Origin: Lachnospiraceae bacterium
GTDB lineage: Bacteria > Bacillota > Clostridia > Lachnospirales > Lachnospiraceae
NCBI GenBank assembly: GCA_017612555.1
Contig: JAGAFR010000021.1
Coordinates: 1 to 60,575 of the forward strand
Direction of reading: 5' to 3'
Length of the DNA: 60,575 nt
The notes under the pieces are model-generated. The model ran no database searches and was not told the origin of the DNA. It saw nothing but the letters and a program-made list of their open reading frames with translations. Positions 8,974 to 15,966 of this stretch are shown here, piece by piece; positions within the stretch are counted from its first letter, which is position 1; each line of letters starts with the position of its first letter. Position numbers and translations under genes: made by a program.

Positions 8974-10212
8974 CTATTCTTCTTCCTTGTCCGGCTCTAC
9001 AGCTTCTTCATCCGGGGCGTCTTCCGTATACTCTTCCTCGGCATATTCGCCCTCTTCGTACTCTCCTTCTTCGTAATACTCTCCTTCTTCATACTCATCG
9101 TATTCCTCGTCTTCATCATAATAATCTTCAAGACGGAATCCGGGAGTATCCTTTGCCTGCGTCTCGGACTTGATATCGATCTTAAAGCCCGTAAGCTTTG
9201 CAGCCAGTCTTGCATTCTGTCCTTCCTTACCGATGGCAAGGGAGAGCTGATCATCGGGTACGACGACCTTTGCTGATTTTTCATCACTGTCCGCAATGAC
9301 GAATACGACCTTTGCAGGAGATAATGCGTTTTCTATAAGAATACCCGGGTTATCATCCCAGCTGATTATATCGATCTTCTCTCCGCGAAGCTCATCAACA
9401 ACGGCGTTAACACGCGTTCCGTTCATACCTACGCATGCACCGACGGGATCAACGTCCGGATTATTTGACCACACAGCCATTTTGGTACGGCTCCCCGCTT
9501 CTCTTGCGATCGACTTGATCTCAACGCTTCCGTCACGGATCTCCGCAACCTCTGCCTCAAACAGACACTTAACGAGATACGGATGCGTACGTGAAACGGA
9601 TATCCTCGGTCCTCTGTTATTGTCCTTAACTTCGACAACATAAACCTTCACCCGGTCGTTGACACGCAGGTTCTCTCTCGGGATCTGCTCTGACTCGGGA
9701 AGGAATGCATCTGCTTTTCCAAGATCGATGCACACGTTCTTGCCTACATATCTTTGAACAACACCTGTTACAACGCTTCTTTCCTTATCCTTGAACGTCT
9801 TAACGACGACCGAACGCTCCTCTTCACGGATCTTCTGAAGTATCACGTTCTTGGCATTAGTAGTTGCGATCCTTCCGAAGTCCTTGCTCTCGATCTCAAC
9901 ATCGATCACATCACCGACCTTTACGCCGGGAACTATCTTCTTGGCTTCTTCCTTTGCGATCTGAGCGACATTATCCTCAGGTTTCATCACAACCGTCTTG
10001 GCAGCAAATACCTTGAATTTACCCGTCTCCCGATCGATCACTACATGCATATTGTCGGATCTTCCGAAATGCTGCTTGCATGCGGTAAGGAGCGATGTTT
10101 CAATAGCTTCGAACATCGTTTCTTTGCTTATGTCCTTCTCCTTCTCCAATATGTCAAGAGCCATCAAAAGCTCTTTTCCGCTGTCTTCCTTCTGAACCTC
10201 TTTCTTTGCCAT
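8974..10212 (-). CDS. nusA: Transcription termination/antitermination protein NusA with acidic repeat tail
   Basis: A 412-residue RNA polymerase-binding factor. In order: N-terminal polymerase-binding domain (1-130, LLMALDILEKEKDISKETM), S1 domain (about 135-200, VVTGVVQRYVGKNVCIDLG), KH1 (PVGACVGMNGTRVNAVVDEL) and KH2 (LSLAIGKEGQNARLAAKLTG). After KH2, residues from about 355 to 412 form a strongly acidic, tyrosine-rich tail with the repeated unit EYEEGEYYEEGEYEEG. This differs from Bacillus NusA, which ends near 371 residues, and from the AR repeats of proteobacterial NusA. AAGGAG lies nine bases before the ATG. It follows rimP by 29 bases. Confidence 0.97.
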   Translation of the reverse strand: MAKKEVQKEDSGKELLMALDILEKEKDISKETMFEAIETSLLTACKQHFGRSDNMHVVIDRETGKFKVFAAKTVVMKPEDNVAQIAKEEAKKIVPGVKVGDVIDVEIESKDFGRIATTNAKNVILQKIREEERSVVVKTFKDKERSVVTGVVQRYVGKNVCIDLGKADAFLPESEQIPRENLRVNDRVKVYVVEVKDNNRGPRISVSRTHPYLVKCLFEAEVAEIRDGSVEIKSIAREAGSRTKMAVWSNNPDVDPVGACVGMNGTRVNAVVDELRGEKIDIISWDDNPGILIENALSPAKVVFVIADSDEKSAKVVVPDDQLSLAIGKEGQNARLAAKLTGFKIDIKSETQAKDTPGFRLEDYYDEDEEYDEYEEGEYYEEGEYEEGEYAEEEYTEDAPDEEAVEPDKEEE

Positions 10213-10241
10213 TTTTAATCTCCTTTCAATGGTATCCTTTA

Positions 10242-10709
10242 TCAGAAATCAACCGATAACTTAACGGTTGCTATATCGCTCCTGTTTAAAGAATGCAAAT
10301 CACCGTCATCCGTTTCTATCGTAACAGTATCCTTATCATACGAGATAAGCTTTCCTGTCAGTTCCTTTGTACCGTCAATGCTTTTGTAAAATCTGACATC
10401 CACATCACGTCCGATGCTTCTGTCAAATTCCCTGTCCTTTACAAGTCGTCGTCCCAGTCCCGGGGAGCTTACTTCAAGGGTATATGCATCATCGATGAAT
10501 TCATCCGAGTCAAGTGCATCCGAGAGTTTCCTCGATACATCGACACAGTCATCGATCGTTATGCCGCCTTCCTTATCGATATATACCCGAAGAAAATACT
10601 CTTTGTTCTCGGAAACATACTGTACGTCCCACAGGTCGTAGCCCGTCTCTTCAAGGATCGGTGCAAGCAATGCCTCGGTGCGCTGTTCAATGACTTCCCT
10701 CTTTGGCAT
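10242..10709 (-). CDS. rimP: Ribosome maturation factor RimP
   Basis: A 155-residue protein needed for 30S maturation and first gene of the translation operon. Family motifs: GYDLWDVQYV near the N-terminus, YFLRVYIDKEGGITIDDCVDVSR, the very typical YTLEVSSPGLGRRL, and an SH3-like C-terminal domain with GKLISYDKDTVTIETDD. The frame is open further upstream, but the ATG at 10709 has a near-perfect TAGGAGG six bases before it, and the extra upstream residues would be encoded by the leader hairpin, so they are not coding. Confidence 0.96.
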   Translation of the reverse strand: MPKREVIEQRTEALLAPILEETGYDLWDVQYVSENKEYFLRVYIDKEGGITIDDCVDVSRKLSDALDSDEFIDDAYTLEVSSPGLGRRLVKDREFDRSIGRDVDVRFYKSIDGTKELTGKLISYDKDTVTIETDDGDLHSLNRSDIATVKLSVDF

Positions 10710-10726
10710 GATACCTCCTACACGAA

Positions 10727-10756
10727 ATGAAGTGAGCTGCGACCAGCTCACTTCAT
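10727..10756 (-). promoter_or_regulatory. Perfect hairpin in the rimP operon leader
   Basis: A 13-bp perfect inverted repeat (10727-10739 and 10744-10756, arms ATGAAGTGAGCTG and CAGCTCACTTCAT) with a 4-base loop lies about 10 bases upstream of the rimP ribosome-binding site, inside a leader of about 62 nt. No T-run follows, so it is not an intrinsic terminator. It may protect the 5' end or be a target for a protein such as NusA acting on its own operon; the latter is inference. Confidence 0.65.
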
Positions 10757-10778
10757 ACTTAACCATAGAACAATTGTA

Positions 10779-10807
10779 ATACTATCACCTATCCTGCCAT
10801 TTGGCAA
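10779..10807 (-). promoter_or_regulatory. Promoter of the rimP-nusA-infB operon
   Basis: Minus-strand -35 TTGCCA (10802-10807), 17-base spacer, -10 TAGTAT (10779-10784). The predicted start near 10772 leaves a short leader occupied by the hairpin at 10727-10756. The preceding gene ends at 10816, so this promoter separates the two units. Confidence 0.75.
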
Positions 10808-10815
10808 GTACTTTA

Positions 10816-11895
10816 TTACCTGTATCCGTCATACTGAAGGATAGTGATGATCTCGGACCCTGAATGGATCTCGACTTCTGCCTTGGCCTCCTCATCGGTT
10901 CCGTTAGGCGTGGCAAAACGGAACTTGTCAAGAAGATGCTTATATTCCGCAGGTGTTACCGCTACTCCGCTGAGCGAGAGTGTCTGCTGAGATGCTGCTG
11001 CAGCCTTTGCTGCTTCCTCTGCCGCCTTTGCCGCTTCTTCGGCAGCTTTTGCGGCATCTGCCGCCGCTTTGGCTTCAGCTTCTTCCTTCGTCTGCGTAGC
11101 CTGGGTATTATTGTCGTTATTAGTGTTATTATCGGTATTCTCTGTCTTCTTTTCTTCCTTCTTCTCGTCCTTCTTTTCGTCCTTCTTCTCCTCGGCAGGT
11201 TCCTCTGTCGGTCCCTCGTTATATTCCTCCTCGGAGATCTCGGTAAGGAATTCGGTCTTCATGTATCCGTCCTGGCCCTTGTACAGGATATGCGTCCAGT
11301 CATCAACATCTTCGACCTTCTCAAACATGTCTCCCTTTTTGGCTTTGCCGAGTATATCGCCGTCAGTGCTGTTTGTTGATCTGACATTAACATCGTCACC
11401 CGTTGACTTGACATATTTCTTCAATGTAGCAGCCGCCTCAGCTTCTGCTGCCGCTGCAGCCTCTTCTTCGGCCTTCTGCTGTGCCTCAGCCTGCGCTGCC
11501 GCCTCAGCCTGTGCGCGGGCTACGGAATCAACGATACTGTATGTCAGTATCTGACTCTTGATTCCCTTGCATTCGATATATACGGTAACATTCCCTTCAT
11601 TCATTCCCGTCGTAAGAACTGCCTTGCCGCTGTCATTGATCTCAAACGAGCTTGTAGGATCATCAACGGTGCATGTAGCCTTCTTGATGCTCGCCTTAGA
11701 AGGTGTCGTTACGATCGTGAACGTGTACTGTGTTCCGACTTCAAGAGATGTCTCGGCAAAATCCGGCTGGAGCGAAATGCTCTTGAGCTTCTTGGATGCA
11801 GAGAACAGATATATCCCGCCTCCTATTACAAGAAGCGCGATAAGTGCCGCGAACACGATGATCAGGATTCTGATAATGCTGTTTTGCTTTCTCAC
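10816..11895 (-). CDS. Membrane-anchored protein with Ig-like and SH3b domains
   Basis: A 359-residue surface protein of unknown role. One N-terminal membrane segment (about 8-31, ILIIVFAALIALLVIGGGIY) is followed by an Ig-like (Big_2 type) domain at about 38-122, an Ala/Glu/Gln-rich predicted coiled coil (127-157), an SH3b domain (about 160-215, with DVNVRSTNSTDGDILGKAKKGD), a charged Lys/Glu and Asn/Thr-rich stretch, a second Ala-rich coiled coil made of repeated AAKAAEE units (270-300), and a unique C-terminal 50 residues. SH3b domains often bind peptidoglycan, so the protein may link membrane and wall. The start is GTG with AAGGAG seven bases upstream. It has its own promoter (11956-11985). 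Confidence 0.82.
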   Translation of the reverse strand: MRKQNSIIRILIIVFAALIALLVIGGGIYLFSASKKLKSISLQPDFAETSLEVGTQYTFTIVTTPSKASIKKATCTVDDPTSSFEINDSGKAVLTTGMNEGNVTVYIECKGIKSQILTYSIVDSVARAQAEAAAQAEAQQKAEEEAAAAAEAEAAATLKKYVKSTGDDVNVRSTNSTDGDILGKAKKGDMFEKVEDVDDWTHILYKGQDGYMKTEFLTEISEEEYNEGPTEEPAEEKKDEKKDEKKEEKKTENTDNNTNNDNNTQATQTKEEAEAKAAADAAKAAEEAAKAAEEAAKAAAASQQTLSLSGVAVTPAEYKHLLDKFRFATPNGTDEEAKAEVEIHSGSEIITILQYDGYR

Positions 11896-11955
11896 GATAA
11901 TTCTCCTTAATTATTTATATATCCGATAAGTTGGAAAACACTTTACCGACTAGAT

Positions 11956-11985
11956 ATTATACAACACTTCCGTATCAAACCACAA
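11956..11985 (-). promoter_or_regulatory. Promoter of the SH3b membrane protein gene
   Basis: Consensus -10 TATAAT (11956-11961) with a -35 of TTGTGG (11980-11985) at 18-base spacing on the minus strand. The leader is about 50 nt and A/T-rich. The region lies directly after the amidase stop codon; no terminator is visible between them. Confidence 0.65.
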
Positions 11986-11999
11986 GCGAAACATTACAG

Positions 12000-13079
12000 C
12001 TAGTACAACATTCCTATACCGGCAACAAGGCCGTCAGCGAGTTTTGACAGTGTCACATCATCATGAGCCGATGCCTGATTGCCAAGTTCTATATCTATTG
12101 AAGGGATCGTACTGTAGCACGTCTGTGTCAGATCTATCGCCATCTTTCCACCGCCGTTTATCTTGCATCCGGCGCCGCCGAGTCCTGCTATCAGCGCCTG
12201 TCCCAACTGTTCATGCATCTGCCAGTGTGATGCAACCGGCTCCATATTCTTTATCCCATCCGGCGTGGAAATATAGAAGCATCCCTTATCATATGCAAGC
12301 CCGTCTCCGTCCCAATGCAGGGATATCAGACAGTTAGCGGTATTATTCGCTATAACTGTACGTGCGATATTATCAAGCTGGACATCCGGACCGTCTCTGA
12401 GCATCAATACATCATATCCCTTTGCAAGAAGCTTATCCCGAAGTATCTGGGCCATACGAAGTGTCACATCGGCTTCTCTTGCTCCGTCGGCAAATGACAT
12501 ACCTCCCGAAACGGCCGCAGCTGTGATCGAACCTGATGCCGTTGTACCTCCGGTAACCTTCGGTGTCATGTCAGGATGGCAATAAGTCTTGACGCTTGTC
12601 CCGCCTTTTGTTCCGTGGCCGGCATTAACACCTATCACAACGTTCTTCCTTCCGGATGCAGCACGGTACAATGCTGCCGTTCCGCTGCCTATCTTGGAAT
12701 AGTTTGCATACTGCCACACACCGTTTAATGCCACGGGTTCAACCGCTCCGGGTGTCACTTCCACATACGATACTTCCTCGACTGCCTCATCTTCCAAAGC
12801 GTCCTCCGATACTTCTTCCGTATCATCATCCGTCAAGCCCTCTTCCAAAAGACCGTTATCAGCCAAAACCTCATCCGTCTCCTCGGCAGGTTTTACGATC
12901 TCCATTGATATCTCCTGCGAGATATCTTCGGATCCCTGTGCGGAAACGTTCAACGCCTGAGTATCAACATCGATGTGCCCGTTTGTGACTTCCATCGATG
13001 AATCTTTACCGCAGCCGGAAACAAACAGCATCAGCAATCCAGTCAGTATCAATATTTTCACTGCGTTTTTTTTCTTCAT
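12000..13079 (-). CDS. Lipoprotein N-acetylmuramoyl-L-alanine amidase (Amidase_3)
   Basis: A 359-residue predicted lipoprotein that cuts the amide bond between muramic acid and the peptide stem. Residues 1-23 are a lipoprotein signal (KILILTGLLMLFVSGC, with lipobox Cys 23). An acidic linker rich in Glu and Asp runs to about residue 110. The zinc amidase domain follows: VIGVNAGHGTKGG (first His), AREADVTLRMAQ (Glu ligand), NCLISLHWDGD (second His) and IPSIDIELGN (catalytic Glu). It starts seven bases after the HAD gene, so it is probably the last gene of the long operon that includes ABC-F and ppk. Likely role: wall remodelling outside the membrane. Confidence 0.92.
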   Translation of the reverse strand: MKKKNAVKILILTGLLMLFVSGCGKDSSMEVTNGHIDVDTQALNVSAQGSEDISQEISMEIVKPAEETDEVLADNGLLEEGLTDDDTEEVSEDALEDEAVEEVSYVEVTPGAVEPVALNGVWQYANYSKIGSGTAALYRAASGRKNVVIGVNAGHGTKGGTSVKTYCHPDMTPKVTGGTTASGSITAAAVSGGMSFADGAREADVTLRMAQILRDKLLAKGYDVLMLRDGPDVQLDNIARTVIANNTANCLISLHWDGDGLAYDKGCFYISTPDGIKNMEPVASHWQMHEQLGQALIAGLGGAGCKINGGGKMAIDLTQTCYSTIPSIDIELGNQASAHDDVTLSKLADGLVAGIGMLY

Positions 13080-13086
13080 ATCTTAC

Positions 13087-13908
13087 CTATTGCAATATAA
13101 ACTTCTGTATCACTTCCGATATACCGCTCTCGTTGTTCGTGCGCTCTGTGACATGATCTGCGAAAGCTTTTGCCTCGTCGGTACCGTTTTTCATGACAAC
13201 GGCACAGCCCGCGGCCTGCAGCATCGGAATATCGTTTGCTTCATCGCCTGCCGCAACAGCATCTGCAGTCGGAATGTCAAGGAGTTCACACAGTCTTTTG
13301 ACCGCCTCTCCCTTTGACACTCCCGGCGGAAGGTATTCAAGCAGCCAGTTATTTGAAAAGACGCTCTCTGCCTTTCCTTCGATCAGACCGGCATGACGTC
13401 TTTCAAAATCTTCAAGTATACTGCGGCTGTTTTCCTTTATGGACATCACTATGAGCTTGGGGGGACATTTGGGCAGGTCCTCAGGTATACGATCAAGGAG
13501 CTTATGAGGCATCAGTATATTGGAGCAGTATAATTCTATCTCTTTTGTCGGACGCACGGAAACAACATAGTCATCGGTGTACGTATGTACCGACAACCCT
13601 TCTTCCTGCGCTGCCTTAAACAGCACATCCACGGTATCCATATCAAGAGTCCTTGCGGCAAGTATCTTTTCGGTCCCGCAGTCATATACGACTCCGCCAT
13701 TGGATGCGATTATAAAAATGCCGTCGCGGTACAGCCCCAGATTCTTTGCTACAACCTTGGCGCTGTATATGGGGCGCCCGGTTGCGATCACGAACCTGTG
13801 ACCCTTTTCTGTCATTTCTTTTATAGATGCAAGATCCTCGCGGCTCACATTTTTCTTATCATCAAGAAGCGTTCCGTCAAGGTCCGAAAACAGTATCTTA
13901 GTTTTCAT
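13087..13908 (-). CDS. HAD-superfamily phosphatase, Cof type
   Basis: A 273-residue soluble phosphatase of the Cof/YidA group. Motif I is FSDLDGTLLD at the N-terminus, motif II is VIATGRP, motif III lies in PPGVSKGEAVKRL and motif IV is AVAAGDEANDIPMLQAAG. The large C2 cap between motifs II and III is typical of sugar-phosphate or cofactor phosphatases; the substrate cannot be told. The ATG at 13908 has AAGGA upstream and overlaps the end of the ABC-F gene by 11 bases; a longer reading would use codons inside that gene. Confidence 0.92.
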   Translation of the reverse strand: MKTKILFSDLDGTLLDDKKNVSREDLASIKEMTEKGHRFVIATGRPIYSAKVVAKNLGLYRDGIFIIASNGGVVYDCGTEKILAARTLDMDTVDVLFKAAQEEGLSVHTYTDDYVVSVRPTKEIELYCSNILMPHKLLDRIPEDLPKCPPKLIVMSIKENSRSILEDFERRHAGLIEGKAESVFSNNWLLEYLPPGVSKGEAVKRLCELLDIPTADAVAAGDEANDIPMLQAAGCAVVMKNGTDEAKAFADHVTERTNNESGISEVIQKFILQ

Positions 13909-15535
13909 CGTCTTCCTTGTTTGCCGTATATACAAATCTCTTTCTTGCCATCTCGTCACTTGCAAGATATTCATCGTATGTTGTGACTTTATCGATCATA
14001 GTTCCGTCCGGCAAAAATTCCATGATCCTGTTCGCAGTCGTCTGTACGAACTGATGGTCATGGGAGGCAAACAATATAACCCCCGGGAACTTGATAAGGC
14101 CGTTATTAAGAGCGGTAATGCTCTCCATATCAAGATGGTTCGTAGGCTCGTCAAGTATCAGTATGTTGGCGCCGCTTATCATCATCTTCGAGAGCAGGCA
14201 TCTTACCTTCTCACCTCCCGACAGTATGTTGATCTTCTTGACACCGTCTTCTCCCGGGAAGAGCATCCTTCCGAGGAATCCTCTGACATATGTGACATCT
14301 TTCACCGGAGAATAGCCTGTCAGCCACTCCGTGATCGTGTAATCATGGGAAAATTCTTCAGTATAATCTCTCGGGAAATACGCCTGCGAAGTCGTAACTC
14401 CCCATTTATAAGTTCCCTCATCAGGCTCAAGTTCGCCCATGAGTATCTTAAACAGTGTTGTCTTTGCAAGCTCGTTAGTCCCGACAAACGCAACCTTGTC
14501 GTCATGTCCCAATATGAACGAGAGATTGTCGATGACCTTGACTCCGTCTATCGTCTTACTTAAGTTCTCAACCGTGAGCACCTCGTTTCCGATCTCCCTG
14601 TCCGGGCGAAAATCAATATACGGATACTTTCTGCTCGACGGCTTGATCGTATCGAGTTCGATCTTTTCAAGAGCACGCTTACGGCTTGTAGCCTGCTTCG
14701 ATTTCGATGCGTTCGCGGAGAATCTGGAAATGAACTCCTGAAGTTCCTTGATCTTCTCTTCCTTCTTCTTGTTTGCTTCCTTCATCTGCTGGATAAGGAG
14801 TTGGCTAGACTCATACCAGAAATCATAGTTTCCGGCATAAAGCTGGATCTTTCCGTAATCGATATCCGCAGTATGTGTGCATACCTTGTTAAGGAAATAT
14901 CTGTCATGACTGACAACGATGACCGTGTTCTCAAAACCGATCAGGAACTCCTCAAGCCACTCTATCGCATCAAGATCAAGATGGTTCGTAGGCTCGTCAA
15001 GAAGCAGTATATCGGGTGAACCGAACAGTGCGCGGGCGAGCAGTACCTTGACCTTAAGCGGACCCGCAAGATCTCCGACAAGACTGTAATGAAGATCGGT
15101 CTCTATACCGAGTCCGTTAAGAAGCGTTGCAGCATCAGCCTCTGCCTCCCATCCGTTCATCTCGGCAAACTCCGCTTCAAGTTCGCTGGCTCTTATTCCA
15201 TCCTCGTCGGTAAAATCTTCCTTGGCATATATCGCATCTTTTTCCTTCATCACATCATAGAGATGCTGGTTACCCATTATAACCGTATCCATTACGGTAT
15301 ATTGATCGTATTTGAAATGATCCTGCTCGAGAACCGACAGTCTCTGGCCCGGTGTTATGGCGATGTCGCCGTTCGTTGTATCAAGTTCCCCTGACAGTAT
15401 CTTAAGGAACGTTGATTTTCCGGCTCCGTTAGCCCCGATAAGGCCGTAGCAGTTGCCTTCGGTGAACTTGATGTTAACATCTTCAAACAGCGCCTTCTTA
15501 CCGACGCGGTACGTAACATTGTTTGCACTGATCAT
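13898..15535 (-). CDS. ABC-F family ATPase (translation factor type)
   Basis: A 545-residue protein with two ABC cassettes and no membrane segments. Cassette 1 has GLIGANGAGKST and LLLDEPTNHLDLDAIEWLEE; cassette 2 has LSGGEKVRCLLSKMM and LILDEPTNHLDMES. Oddly, the second Walker A region reads FVGTNELAKTTLFK rather than GxNGxGKS/T, a known variation of the YbiT/YkpA-like subgroup. The interdomain linker (about 240-310) is charged and helical. ABC-F proteins act on stalled ribosomes or give antibiotic resistance; this subgroup is mostly housekeeping. GGAG lies upstream of the ATG, and about 25 bases further upstream begins a structured repeat (15573-15698). Confidence 0.93.
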   Translation of the reverse strand: MISANNVTYRVGKKALFEDVNIKFTEGNCYGLIGANGAGKSTFLKILSGELDTTNGDIAITPGQRLSVLEQDHFKYDQYTVMDTVIMGNQHLYDVMKEKDAIYAKEDFTDEDGIRASELEAEFAEMNGWEAEADAATLLNGLGIETDLHYSLVGDLAGPLKVKVLLARALFGSPDILLLDEPTNHLDLDAIEWLEEFLIGFENTVIVVSHDRYFLNKVCTHTADIDYGKIQLYAGNYDFWYESSQLLIQQMKEANKKKEEKIKELQEFISRFSANASKSKQATSRKRALEKIELDTIKPSSRKYPYIDFRPDREIGNEVLTVENLSKTIDGVKVIDNLSFILGHDDKVAFVGTNELAKTTLFKILMGELEPDEGTYKWGVTTSQAYFPRDYTEEFSHDYTITEWLTGYSPVKDVTYVRGFLGRMLFPGEDGVKKINILSGGEKVRCLLSKMMISGANILILDEPTNHLDMESITALNNGLIKFPGVILFASHDHQFVQTTANRIMEFLPDGTMIDKVTTYDEYLASDEMARKRFVYTANKEDDEN

Positions 15536-15572
15536 AATATATCTCCTCTTCTATATCTTAATAACTGCCGCA

Positions 15573-15698
15573 AACGAATTACCGTTTGTGGCAAAAGACT
15601 TGGAGTGCGTTGTTACTTGACGAGGTTTTTCACGAGTCTAGTAACGTGACGCACGGAAACGAGCGCAAGCGCCTTTTGACACAAATGCGTAATTCGTT
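15573..15698 (+). repeat. Structured dispersed repeat, copy A
   Basis: A 126-base element that folds into a three-way junction. The outer helix pairs 15573-15597 with 15673-15698 (arms start AACGAATTAC). A long inner hairpin pairs GTGCGT (15605-15610) with ACGCAC (15649-15654), GTTACT (15612-15617) with AGTAAC (15640-15645) and GAC with GTC, closed by a loop with GAGGTTTTTCACGA. A GCAA loop in AGC-GCAA-GCG (15662-15671) forms a small third hairpin. Copies B (46640-46775, opposite strand) and C (46801-46941) share the junction and loops, while the helices differ yet still pair. Strand is given for the GNRA-loop reading; the surrounding genes are on the minus strand. Confidence 0.85.
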
Positions 15699-15705
15699 AA
15701 GGCCG

Positions 15706-15963
15706 TCAGGCGTTAACAACAAGGTACCGTCCGTCGGGAAGACAGAAGACCTCCGACTGCTCCCTGATCTCATCTTCGCTCATTCCCTCGGTATCGACAC
15801 CCATCTCGTCGAAGTATTCTATCACTTCTTCGATGTTATCCACAACAACCGACATCGATTCTTCGAGAAAATCCCGCGCTTCATCCGGTGTGGATGCGAT
15901 CTCCTCGTCAAACAGCTGTCCCTGGTTTTCAAGAAAACAGTTTAACACATCTTTATCAAACAT
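15706..15963 (-). CDS. Small acidic conserved protein of unknown function
   Basis: An 85-residue, strongly acidic protein (LFDEEIASTPDEARDFLEES, VVVDNIEEVIEYFDEMGVD, EVFCLPDGRYLVV) with no membrane segment and one cysteine in the C-terminal third. I do not recognise a characterised domain, although small proteins of this kind seem common in Lachnospiraceae. It begins three bases after the ppk stop codon with GGAG nine bases upstream, so it is probably translated from the ppk message. Its stop codon lies eight bases from the outer arm of repeat A. It could be an accessory protein for the polyphosphate genes, but that rests on position only. Confidence 0.75.
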   Translation of the reverse strand: MFDKDVLNCFLENQGQLFDEEIASTPDEARDFLEESMSVVVDNIEEVIEYFDEMGVDTEGMSEDEIREQSEVFCLPDGRYLVVNA

Positions 15964-15966
15964 ACT

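Noticed and set aside
15573-15698. Repeat as an integron attC site
   Set aside because: No GTTRRRY/RYYYAAC core pair at the ends, and no gene-cassette array or integrase nearby.
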